A DNA stretch of 64,000 nucleotides from Tetragonia tetragonoides. Taxonomy: Eukaryota > Streptophyta > Magnoliopsida > Caryophyllales > Aizoaceae. The first letter of the stretch is position 1; each line of letters opens with the position of its first letter. Shown here piece after piece: positions 12,385-25,000 of this stretch. The notes under the pieces were generated by a model that saw nothing but the letters and a program-made list of their open reading frames with translations, had not been told where the DNA came from and searched no databases. Where the stretch lies: positions 36,498,501 to 36,562,500 of the forward strand of contig CM076154.1 in the NCBI GenBank assembly GCA_038025085.1. The letters run 5' to 3'. A program made the translations under genes and the position numbers.

Positions 12385-15107
12385 TCAAAACTCGTCATGG
12401 TAATAATCATCATCGTCTTCGTCGTCTCCCACACAAACACTTTTGTAAAATTTATCTTCGTGATTCAATATTTCGTCTAAAGTTAATTTCCCATCATTAT
12501 TGTCATCAACCTACAAGGAGAACATAAATTGTTAAAAAAATGCAAAAAAAAAAAAAAAAAGTGGAAGAGAATGTTTCGGCATATCCAAGAATATTACATC
12601 TGGATACCAACCTACACAACAACATTTACAACACAAAGTGAGCACTTCATTAGATCGATGCATGCCACATAAGTGTTACTTTCACCTCCTTATTCATGAG
12701 ACTACCTATAAAGATAACGACCCCTAATTTTTCCTACGTTGAAGTTTGAACCATACACTTCATCTTTTAAAAATCAATTGTGCTGCAGTGTCCTTACGGG
12801 ACCACAACGTGAGCCAGAGTTCCTTTATGATAACAACTCTAGTTTAGAAGTTAAAATAATTAAATAACCTTAGCTTGCGTGACCTTTGAGCAATATTGTT
12901 GCACTAAACTAACCTCATTCATCAAATAGATTGTATAGTATGAAGCATAATCCACTTCTCCAGGAAAAAGAAAATGTCGAATAGCCTTCAATTCTTGAAT
13001 CGTCAAAAACTTGTACATTAGCACATAAAGAACGGGTATTAAGATCTATACTATAACTTTCAAGATAAATGTGTCTTTTTTGCTTTCTAGCTGGTATTAC
13101 ATTTGATAATAATAAATAATAATAACAAATGATGCATGTCAATTTTTTTTTTTGACCCAAAAGAAAGAAAAAAAAAAACTAGAATGACATTCCAAAAGAA
13201 ATAAGAAATAGTACCTATCCTTGTTTACGTCAAGGTCTACATATTCTTGCTCTGGTGAAGGAACATAATGCTCACAGGTACTGAACTGGTAGTAGCTTTT
13301 GAAAGTATCATATGCATTATCCCGAAATTCGTAGAAGTTGAGCTTGCCATCGTTATCAATGTCCATTCTTCTATCATGATATACATCAAGAAATAATTAG
13401 GTCAAGAGGATGATATATAGTTTTAATATAGTGACATTTAATTACTTGAAGATAAACGTTAATATACAAGCTAGCTTAATTTAGTTAGATGAAAGATATA
13501 AACTTAGCTATAATTGTACATGCCTGATTTTCTCACGCAATAACCATTCTTGTACTTTAGCATTACTTGTACTGTCTTCCGAATGCAAGAAGCTGCAAAT
13601 ATAAAGAAATTTAAATACAGTTTCTACAAAATGAAAGTATCAGGGAGGATAAATAAATAAATAGATTAAAAGAAGAAGTAATCTACTCTTTTAGCTCCTC
13701 AAAATTCAAATTTCCATCCTCGTCAGCACCAGCATTTGTGAATTGTTCCATCCACCACCCAGCTTCACCATGCTCCATGTTATTTTTCTCTGTTTGGCGT
13801 ACTTATTTGTCATAATAATGTAGATTTTAAAAATTGTAGGCCACATTATACATCAACTCAAAATCAAAACGAGCTAAAAATAAATTATCCATATATGTTT
13901 GTTTGTGTTGGGAATGACATGCATGTTGAGCTGTTAAAATTTGACCCGACGCAAAAATTTGATTCGACTCCTTTTTTAGGATTTTGATATAACTTTTTTT
14001 TATCGAACTCGTTTACAACCCGGTAAAATAAATTTAAAAGTGGATTGATCCAAAAACCAATTGTAACCGACCCGAATCCGAGCTAAAAAATTGTAGGCCA
14101 CATTATACATCAACTCAAAATCAAAACGAGCTAAAAATAAATTGATTAATCATTATTAATTATCCATATATGTTGGTCTGTGTTGGGAATCGGATGCATG
14201 TAGAGTTGTTAAAACCTGACCCGACGTAAAAATCCGATCCGACCCTCTTTTTTAAGGTCTTGACATAGCTTTTTCGATCAAACCCATTTACAACCTGGTA
14301 AAATAAACTTAAAAATGGAGTCGACCCAAAAATCAATTGTAACCGATCCGAATTTAAAATGGCTGAACCGTATCCTGATGGGTCGACCCATTTAACAGGT
14401 CTAGATGGGCATGGCAACGTTAGTAGGTGAAATATATATACGTTACTTTTTCATTTATCACATATATGTAAGCTAAAGTGCATGCATGTGTTAATTAAGG
14501 TCTCGCAACATCACAATATATAACATTGCTTTTATGTTTGATTAGGAAGAAAAACACAAACGCAAAACTTACTTATATGTTCATCAGAAAATTGAGGAAA
14601 AAACTCAAAGAAAGAGATAAGGCCATCGTTATTCTTGTCATGAGCCTCAAACTCTTTCCTTGTGGTATAAGCCAATCTCTCCTTGGCTTGCAAGATATTC
14701 CATGCCTCAAGCTCCCTAAACCCAACATGCCCATCCCTTGGTAAACGATCTATCATGGGAAACAAAATTGTTAACCTCAATGTCAAATTAAGTTTCCCAT
14801 CATCCCCAAAATATACTTGATCTTCTTCCTCAACCTCAGCTTCAACCATTTCAATATCATGATCATCTTCAAGGTGTGCATCATTGTGAGGCAACAACAC
14901 ATCATTTGTATCTTTCTCTTCGGCCTTTTGTTTCAATTTCGTGACGAAAGGGTCGAAATGAGGGCCTTTGGAGCCACCAAACCTCCGACTTAGACAATTA
15001 TGGTGGTTGTGGTTGTGCCTCTTATGGGGTCGGTGAGAGGTTGGGTGAAGAAGAAGGAAGACGAGGGCGGTGGCTACGATCGCGTAGATCGCCACCGCCT
15101 TCGCCAT
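12385..15107 (-). CDS. ER EF-hand calcium-binding protein (reticulocalbin/calumenin-like, HDEF end)
   Basis: Predicted ER-lumen calcium-binding protein. Exons: 15107-14573, 13789-13687, 13592-13524, 13370-13229 (or to 13215), 13009-12914 and 12510-12385. With the first choice for exon 4 the frame is open for 356 codons. The N-terminus has one hydrophobic segment (residues about 4-21, signal peptide or anchor), then a His/Arg-rich stretch and an acidic region. Canonical EF loops are DKNNDGLISFFE, DIDNDGKLNFYE and DDNNDGKLTLDE; others are degenerate. The C-terminus is an acidic run ending YYHDEF, an HDEL-like ER retention signal. Oddities: intron 3 needs a GC donor (CAG|GCATGT). If exon 4 used its better donor at 13215, which would complete the loop DVNKD, exon 5 would be one base out of frame. 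The gene may therefore be slightly damaged or use the upstream donor at 13229. The family call is firm; intactness is not. Confidence 0.8.
13836..14360. repeat. two-copy ~257-bp tandem duplication in EF-hand intron 1
   Basis: GTAGGCCACATTATACATCA and about 250 following bases occur at 13836 and again at 14093, in the same direction. The second copy has a small insertion (ATTGATTAATCATT). It contains GACCCGA-type motifs often seen in decayed plant elements. It lies wholly in the intron between exons 1 and 2. Confidence 0.75.
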
Positions 15108-16037
15108 GTTTTTGATAGGGGAGGAGAGGGGATGGCAAATTAGGGGTGGAGGAGAGAAGGGTTGGGTGGTTGTTATTTTCTTTCTGTTACATGGTTTGGT
15201 TTCAGAGGAGCTAGGACGATGGTGGGAAAATAAGTTTATATATAGAGAGAGCTGTTAATTTTGGAAGAATCACATGAACTAAACGAAAAAAACAAACAGA
15301 AATGATTATTACCATGCCTTTTTGTTATTTCCTGGGTGAAAGCCTAGCCGCCAATAGGTGATTTAACCGTCAAAATGTTCATAATTATTAGAAAAAATTA
15401 GTGAAATACACCGAATATATTTAGACAATTTGTGATGATACACCAATTATTATTTTTTATATAGTGATACACCTAATAGAAAAATTACTAATGGTGAACC
15501 CAAAGAAAAGAAAAAAGAAGTGATGTAGTAGCCAAAATGCATTTTGTATTTTTGCAATGATTTTTCAATTAGGTGTATCACTATAAAAGAATTATTAATA
15601 TGTATATTTCACCCCAAATAGTCCATCTTTTTTTTTTTACTATATATTGTCAAAATTTTTTGGTAACCTATATATTGTCAAATTTAATAGGTATATTCGA
15701 CCGTCATGATTATTTATTATTGGGGAGGGGGGTTTTCAGTTAGAAACCAAAACAGCTGAGGATATACCGGAAAACAATGTGAGGGGCTTCAAGCTCTTGT
15801 TCAAAAATGATTTGTGCCATTGTTCATTTCTGTACAGCTGTAATAGAAAAAATAATTGTAATTGCATCATTTTTCTATAACATAGAGTATCAGCCTAGCC
15901 CAAAGATGATGGTCATCCAGAATAATGACTATCAGAGCAGGCGATTCTAGTTATCTGACAAGCATATATACTAAAGTTTTACAACACTATACAACCGACA
16001 CAGCCTTTTGGTGTGGAAGAGAGAAGATGGTTGAACA
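15108..16037. other. EF-hand promoter and separase 3' flank
   Basis: Spacer between the minus-strand EF-hand start (15107) and the separase stop (16038). From about 15031 on it is the left end of the block duplicated at 31146-50060. A TATA-like TTTATATATAGAGAG (minus strand TATATAAA) lies near 15235-15248, a plausible EF-hand core promoter. A foldback insertion at about 15390-15705 is described separately. Confidence 0.5.
15390..15705. mobile_element. foldback element present only in duplication copy A
   Basis: Two inverted arms face each other: ATAGTGATACACCTAATAG near 15460 and TTAGGTGTATCACTATAAAA near 15570. The matching interval in copy B (about 31440-31560) lacks the segment, so it either inserted after the duplication or was lost from B. 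Ends and target duplication are blurred, so the family is unknown. Confidence 0.5.
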
Positions 16038-19000
16038 TTAGATATCTCTCTTTTTCTTTATGCCTGTTGGGACTCCATAACAAATAGGAGCAGCCCCAAT
16101 CAAAAAGGGAAGTTTACAAGAATTCCGGGCTCGACTGACGAAATATCCAGCCCTTAACTTATGAAGGTAGCAATATCCACCAGAAATATATGGTTTCTTA
16201 GTGTTTCCTTTCTTTTCATTCACACTCATGGACTTGAATTCTTCTGCTAATATACTGCATTGGACGCAGCCTGTGGCGGACATTGATCTTTCATCCATGA
16301 AGGATTTGAGCACAGTTTTAGCAAAGCGGTCAATATCTAAGTCTGTCACTTCCCACAGATTAGCAACTACAACAGGAGAACCTGCTAATAGATAGGAAAG
16401 AGAAGTGCCAACTGGAGCATACTGCCCATTTAAGTTCAGAGATCCACTACTACATCCCATCAGAAGCGTAGCAGCACAGTTCTCTAGTTTCTGAATTTTG
16501 TCTGAGGGAATGTATTGCGCCCCTGAGCAATCATAAGGTGTTAGATAGTTGGTGCATATGCAAGGAAAATAAGCAATGCGTAAATACTATGACAACACAG
16601 ACTAATGTATAACAATGGACATACCACTTCCATGGCCAAAATATAAGAACAGATCATGTGATTTCAATGCTGTAGTCAACTCTTCAGTCGCAGGAACAAT
16701 TCCAGCCTTTCCCTGAAGGAAGTTGCAGTTAATGGATGGATATAAATTTAACTATGATGTACCACAAATGCTATGCATCTCTGATATCATTTAGTGAATA
16801 CACAAGCAAGAGGACCATACCTGTATGTTCTGGAGTCTAAACCACTCCTCAAAATCAGCTTGTGTGCGGTTGAGATCACCACTAGGGTTCAGTAAATAAA
16901 AAGCATCCAGGGGGTCTATCAAAGGAAATCTGACAGCAGAACTGACAACTTCTTGGACTGACCTCCTTTGCAATGCCACAAAGATGCTAGAAACAGAAGG
17001 CATGCGGTACACCTCTTGCTCTCTCATGATTGGCATATTCTCCCAAGGAAGCATCTGAGAGTAGATTTCCCAAGTTAAACACAAGGAAGCCAAAAAGGAT
17101 GGTACTTGATTAATTTCATCACCCAAAGTAGAAACAAGCTCATCTGACTAGGCGGCTAATATGAGCATTACTCCTTGTTTCTTGTAAATGGAGTCAAAGA
17201 TAATGACATTCCAAAAACCAAAGATTTCAGACTGCCAACATCAAGATATGCTAGAGGCGGCAAAAGACTTACAAGATTGCACTGAAGAAGACATCAAGAC
17301 AGTGTTTTCCTTTCTTAAACAATACAAGTAACTAAGATCCACAAGAGTTTGAACATGAAGAAGACGCTTATGGTGCATGGATTGGAAATTTGGGTGCTGA
17401 CAAGCTTAATGCTGTGTGTGTTTGGGTGTAACAAACAAACAAAACAAAACTACTTCACCAAGGAATACCTTTCTCATAGACTTTGAGCAAATTTATACAT
17501 CCCGTTATTCAAAGTGATAGAGAGACTAGTAGGACAAGCACAAAGGGTGTGTTTCTTCTTTTTTCGCAGGAAGTGAACTTCAAGCCTAACAAGGTCACCT
17601 TGGGAAGCAGGACAAGCACAAAGGCGGTGCTTACATGCCTCTAGTCTCATTGGGAGCCTTGGCAAAGAAGTTAAATGGTTTTTAAACAATGAAAATCCCC
17701 AAGTTAGATCATTTGAGATACTCACAGAAGAATTTTATATCTGAAGAGGTGGCTTCTGAGATGCACATGTGGACATTATACAACTTGGTTATTGTCCATG
17801 CCTAGGAAAGTAAGCAAGTCTCTCACATATTGATCCCAAAAAAAAGATAAGAACTTTTTGTATCTTTGGGTGTATTCACAAGTATCATTTGTAATTGTAA
17901 ACCATTCTTTCTGATTTCTGACTGCTACACAAATCAAGAGAAACTTGAGACCCACCTGAATATCGCTGTCTAGCACAAGAACAACAGGCTCCCTGCGTGT
18001 ACAGTACTCTGCCTCAAGCTTTTCAACTGCAGCAAGCATTAATTCAATGACTGAACCTAAAACATAATTCTCTTTATCACATGCCTGATCCAAAGTGTTG
18101 CATCTTTCTCGATCACAATCTTCAGCTCTACCAATATAACAACCTTTTTCAAGAAACAACCACGGAATCCTCTCCTCCAGATTGGCAGATTTAATACCAC
18201 CCATAACTACTTTCAAAACGCTTTCATTTACGTCCAGTTTGTATCTAGCTTTAATTTCATGCACCAGCTCCTTGACAGCAGAATTTAAGGGCTCACATTC
18301 TGACCATCTGCCTAGAAGCAAGTATTTCCATGCACCAAACCATTTCTTTTCTATGTCCCTGGTACATTTGTAGCCATACAACAAAACGGTAATGATTACT
18401 CCTATCATAAAATTAAAAAAAAAAATCATAGCCCTCACAGACAAAACAAGTTGAGCCTCAAATAAAGACTAACCTGAGTAAATAACGCAGGCACTTATCA
18501 AGACGAACTCTTTGTCCCCACCATATTCCGCGGTTACTTTCATTGTCTTCTTCAGGAAAGCTTGAACAAGAAACATAATTACCCCGCAGAATGAATTTAA
18601 ACAATGGAGCGACATCGTCAACCAGAGCATTGCAGCCCCATGGAGAGTGCCACTCCTTCATTACATTCTTCTCTCCAAATATTGAGTCCTTACCACTTGT
18701 TTCTTCATCTGAATAATCTGACAAATTGAGCAATTTAGTGAGCAATATCTTAATCAGACTCTATTGATGTTACTTGCCTCAGGGAATGCTTTTACCTTGA
18801 AGAATTGAGCTCAATGGCAATAAAACCACAGCAGGTTGATCGTCTGCAGTTAAATAGGACAAGAGTATCCACCCATGAACATCAGCAGGAGAGTGCATGA
18901 GTTCTTTTAAAAGGCTAGCATATGGAGACCCCAGTACACTTAAACATACAATTGTAGTACTGGGAAGGTCTTCAAAAAACTTCGCCACACATGCATCTAA

Positions 19001-22000
19001 CCCCTTGGTTGATTCAGGTGCAATCCTGCAATTGATTTTTACACAAGGAAATCAATCAGCCGCAGGAAGACCTAGCAGGAACAATACACAATGGTGCAAA
19101 TGATTCATTAAAGATCCACAACCACCTAAGTAAGGTCCACTCATCTGTTGTAATGCCAGCTGCTTGGGAACCCTGCATTGTGTGAAGACAAAAATATCAA
19201 TACACATCCTGCAAACATGACAATTATGAAACATACGTCGTAGAGAACATGAAAAGTGAGCTAATTGAAACTTATCCATACAGAAGCATTAAACTAAGCA
19301 CTCCAACATCCAATATGGCGATTCAGAGAAGTACAATGGACTAAAAGGAACAGATTGTAGCAATATATGAATAGATCTCCTAGTTGTAAAGAGAACTTCC
19401 CAGTGCCCACACATGTAACTCTGTGTAGAGCAAACCTCTAAGTTCCAGTCCTGAAGCCTTTGCCCATATTAAACAAAAGGGACCATCATTTAAAGAGAAA
19501 CAGCAATAGACCAGACTCCTCATCAAAAATATTCCTTACACCTGACTAATAGTAAGTGGGAACACTAAGTGGGAACACTTATTGAAACCTATTAGCACTG
19601 TATTTAGTCATAATTAAAAAAGCACACACAGTACCTTGACTTTGCATGTCATCTGGGACTTATGTTTCACAGTAGCAGCTGTAAGGAGCTGCAGATTGTG
19701 ATGAGCCCCAACTGAGGCTTGATGAAAATAGGCAGCCCAGCTGTTTTCAGAAAGTACTTCATCCGAAGACCAGGCACAGTACAGATTCTCCCTCAAGGCC
19801 AAAACAACATATAACACAGCAAGCAGCTTTGACACCTGTTGTAATTCCAACAGCAACACCAGATAGGAGGCAGATTAAAAATTACGTATGTAATATAAAT
19901 AAATTGTGTTACTACTTGCAGGAAGGAACTATAGCTGAAAGCCGAAATCAAGCTACATGTGAGCACACGTCTTTGTAATTTATTATAAAAAAAATGGAAG
20001 GAACCAATCCTTAGAAGTTAGAACCAATCGATTTAGAACCAATCGATTGCCGATAGGTACATGAGAAATAGTCACCATCTACACATTTTATTACCACAAG
20101 AAGGACTTGGTTAAATTGGAAAATATACTTTTTCCCAGGATGAGCAGCACTATTTTTCATTTACTTGATAGTTAAGCCAGCAGAAGTAACTTTAACATAG
20201 TGGTAATGTGGGTAAGAGAGAGAGAGAGAGAGGGCAAAGATTTGACGAAAACAAACCTTCTGAAATAACGAAGGAATTTCACGGCTGAGCACAAAAGAAA
20301 GCTTTAGAAAAGAAACTACTTGAGACATAGGAATCCTGCTCACATCACTGAGAATACTCCTGGAATAAGAGGCAGAATAGGTTACAAGGAATGGGTCATG
20401 GCTTGATATTACCAGCACGTCAATAACATCAACATATATAATAAAGTAATAAATTCATGTGCATAGCTTGAATAATCCTAGTCTCTTGTAGCAGGACACA
20501 GGTTCTTGCCATAATATTTTCTAATGTTACAGATAGCAACTTCCATCAATACCAAGAACAGTAAAGTAACAAATACGGGTAGCGAGCAGGTGTCTAGATG
20601 AACCGAAACTTATGGAAACAACTCATGCCACAGCACGTTATATTGGTATAGATCGAATTTCAGACTTGTTTCCGTATGTAAACAGCTCAAATATACCTAT
20701 ATGCCATCTAAAATGTTGTAATTTGTACTAAACAGAAATCACATACCCCAAAAGTACCAAATTGGTTACTTGCATACGCTTGGTAGGTTAGGTTTCAAAT
20801 ACTTTGCCCTCCCACCACTCGTTAAAGACTACTAACCATAGCGTACAACCGACCCCAACCCCTACCCCTACCCCTTCTTTGCAGGTGCAGGGAAAATATT
20901 TTACCATCCAGTTTAAGGAGAACATAAAGTTGAAAATCAAGGTATTCTAAGAACACTTCAACTAGAGTACTACTTTTTTGAGTTACAAGTTACAACTACT
21001 GCCTAGCAAGCACCTCCTGCAACTTTCTATCACAAAACAAAACAAAATAAAAAATAAAAAATAAATAAAGTGCTGGCAGATATGATGTTCTTGTACATAC
21101 ATTTATATAGCCTATGCAAGGTTAAATTGCGAAATTGAGCTTTATTCATACCTCATGTCATCGGTATATAGTGCTTCCAAGGAAAACCAGCAAAAATAGT
21201 AAAGTACTTCTGCACGTTCACCAGCCAAAATATCTCCAAGAATCTCCTCGCCAATAGAATGAAGCTCAAGAGGTTGAGAATTCGAACAGTTACAATCATT
21301 CCCTCCCAACAATATAGATATGCATTTAAAATATATTTTATGTAATCGATGAATTCCAGCAGAAGCCCCCCGGCATTGCCCTAGCCATACAAAGCCAAAA
21401 GTTATTTAAAAGAAGGAAAGACAAGATTAATAAGATAGAAAAAGGACAGTGGGGAGTTAGACTTAGAAAAAGGACAATGGGGAGTTAAACTATGCAATAC
21501 TTCTTAACATATGTTCACAAAAACATGTAGTGAAACTGTGAAAGCAATGGAGCACCAAGAGAGTACCTACAGTTATGCAGTGGTATTACAAGTACACATT
21601 AGTGTGAAGGCATAATCAAGTTACTACATCGTGCACTATCACATGCTAATCCAGTTAACTAAGCCCAAAGCAAAGTAGTAGATATATTGTAATTAGACAT
21701 CAGGAAAAACGTGGGAAACGACTTAATAAATAAGTACAACCTTTTGCAAAGAACAACCTAATAAGAATTTACGCTTGTTGCAGACACCTTAACCTTGTTT
21801 AAGATCAAAAAATGACCTGAATAGAACCATATACTAATGCATGTTCCTGATTAACAAGGTCAGTGCCTCAAACAGGAGACAGCATCAACAACAACAACCC
21901 AGTGAGTATCCCGCCGGAACAGGGTCTGGGGAGGTCCAGATGTACGCAGCCTTACCCCTAGCTAGTCGCCTAGTAGAGAGGCAAAGACTCATTATTTTAT

Positions 22001-25000
22001 GGTTTTTAACTAGTGCGTTTAAACTCTACCTGTCTCAACCAACTTTTGAACTTTTTAAAGTTTATCACAGACCAAAGAATCTTATGACATGGATGCTCTA
22101 ACTTAAGAGACGAATCAAACTATACCTAGGTCGATGAGTAGTCTCAGAATTTGTCGTCTGCGGACAAACTCCCACTTCATTTGAATGAAACAAGTGAGTG
22201 AATCAATATTGAGTGGAGCTAAGAAACATTTCTGGCACATAACCTTCTTTGAAACAGTTTTTGTCTCTCTTTCCTGCTCGCCATTGGGGTAGCTATTAGA
22301 AACACTTGGTAAAGCTTCCACAAAATCAACCCTGTTTCTCTGAGAAAACAACGTTCTAGAACGAGTCACTCTTGCATTTTGCTCAACTGTACAGGACTTA
22401 ATAATTGCCAGAGATTTCGATGCCTTGTTTGTCTTTCTGGACTTCCTAGCTTCTGTTTTCATCTTTGTTCTCTCAGGCTTTGAAGCATTGCCAACACCTG
22501 ACTGATGTGCAGTACACCCATTATCAGTCCCCCTAGCAACACCAGCAACTTCATTTTGGACCACTGGATATGACGAATTTGTTTCCTCGAGCCAAACAGC
22601 GAGATCCCCCTCCTCAAGAGAAATTAGACTTCTAAGAGATGATTCATACGGATTTTCTGCGGCACAATGACCACCTCTTCTGTATAACTCGCCAAGTTGC
22701 TCATTAATAGTACTTTCCAGCATCAATAAGCATCTTGAACAAGTGATGGATTTCCTCTGAATAGCTAAAACTTGCTGCGCAGTCTTTAACTCTTTCTGTG
22801 CCAAACTCAAGATGCACCTTCCAAGGTAGACTTTACCTGAATTATTTACAAATAGAACATAGACAAACATAGTGCGTCTCCATCAATACCAGGAAACAAA
22901 AAAATGTAACTATTTCTGAACAAATCAGCAAAGAAACGGCAACGAAGTCTAAGAACATACCTAAACAAGAAGAAAAGGTTGCAACAAACAGGGGCAAACT
23001 CTGCGAGCAGGAGATACTCTTTCCTAAACTAAACTGAGCTTCTGCCTCAGCTCCATTTCCAAGTATTTCATGGATAATGCCAACCTACAATTTGCATGGT
23101 TAGTCAAAACAACGTGGTGTGAGGTTGATAATATAAACATCAAGGCATATATTTTCAACATACATATGCAAGCAAAATAAAGTAGTTACGAAAACCTGCA
23201 AGGTGCTCTCAAGATAAGACCGGAGCACGTTCCATGAGGTAAGAACAAAGCCATCTAAATATTGTGCAATTCCATTGTTGGACCAAGCTCGGGTAGCAAC
23301 TTGATTTAAGACTGTGAAACTACAAATTGTAAAGGATGGCTTTGGCATAGCTTTGTCAGAATCATCATGGTCGTCTTCAGGCGGCTTAAATGAGTAAGCA
23401 AAGTGCTCCTGCAACAGCTTGCCCCGAAGTCGATGAGCTTCCTTTGCACATGATAATGCCTACACGAAGGGCATCAGATTAGTCAATTATTAACAGCATA
23501 ACAAAGAAGGCAAGATTCCACAATAATAAGTTTAATTAAACAATGAAATTCAACTTCATTTCTTTCTTCTAAATAAAGTTTCATCAAGGAAGGACCAGAT
23601 GCAAATGCAACTACTATCTTAGTATCATAACAAATTTCACGCTAAAATGTGTTTTGGTAAAATTGTGAATGTCCTGATTATCAAAAAGGATATCAAACAG
23701 GTTTTAGAGGGTACAGTTCAAAGTATAAAATAAAAATTAAAAGTAAACGAGTAGAAGAAAGTCTGATTATTTCCCTTGCTCCCCCATTTATTCTATAAAA
23801 GTAATCGAGAAGAAGTCTGAAGAAAGTCTAAAAGTAATCGAGCAGAAGAAAGTCTGAATATTTCACAGCAGAAGGGCCACCGGAAAATTAAACTTGGGAC
23901 ACGGTTTTCAGCCCAAGATTTGGGACCATTTTGGAACAGCATTAATGGAAGAAGAAAGTCTGAATATTTCCCTTGCTCCCTCATTTTAGTCGGAGAAGGG
24001 AAGGGATAAAAAAATTTATCTTTAGGAAATCATTTGTCAGGCAAAAACATATAAAAGTTAGACTCAGAAGAAAAATGATGCATCTAGTATACCTCAAGCA
24101 CATGTCCGCTGGTAAGGAGCCTTTCACTCAGGTCATAGTATAGATATCCAGCCAGAAAAGCTGAAGTGCTAGGCACAGGAACCTACACGACAAGTAAACA
24201 TGAACCAGCAGAAGAGACTAGTGCGTTTGTCAAATGCATCGTAATGAAACTGTTTTAGGATGGTCATTCACGAGCCTTACGTTTGAAATAAGATGGGAAG
24301 CAACCTCTTTAACTTCATCAACAGAGATATCTGGTCGCAGAGAATGCTTGTGCTGATGAAAGGCAGTGGGAAACAAAGAAGATAAATATGTGAAGTTCTG
24401 CTCTAGCCCCACCAATGCTTTAGAATCCATCACACAAGTGATCCACAAGTCAAGCGACTCAGCATCTTCATGATAGTGTTTTGAAAGGTCGGTGAGCAAT
24501 TTCTCATTGATGGGTACAACACAAAGTGCATGGTTGAGCCTTCGCGACCCCCACAGCAACGACAAACACTTCTCCAATGAGATGTTCATCCCTTTTATCA
24601 CTATAAATATCACATTAAGAACCTCTTCATGAAGAGTTATATTGCCCTGCAGATAACAAGAAAAAACATTTCATAACCAGGAGAAAGGCCATGTGGTATA
24701 GAAACTACAAAATGTACTGATCCAGAATAGCAATTTCTAACCAGACCTTAATGGATAACAAGTCAGCAATGTGGTACAGAAGCAGTAAAATATACTCGGG
24801 CCCCACATTACTCTTGTCATTGGAAGAACAGTCAGAAACATCTATCCTTTTTAACAGGTCTAGAGCTTTACGGATATCATCAAATATTCTCTGCTTTTCT
24901 CTGAAAATATCAAATAATTCCTGCTTAATAGACAAACCAGGATTGGAGTTAGGAGAAAAGAAGCACATCTGCTAGTCTGAAAAAGAAAATACACCTCATC

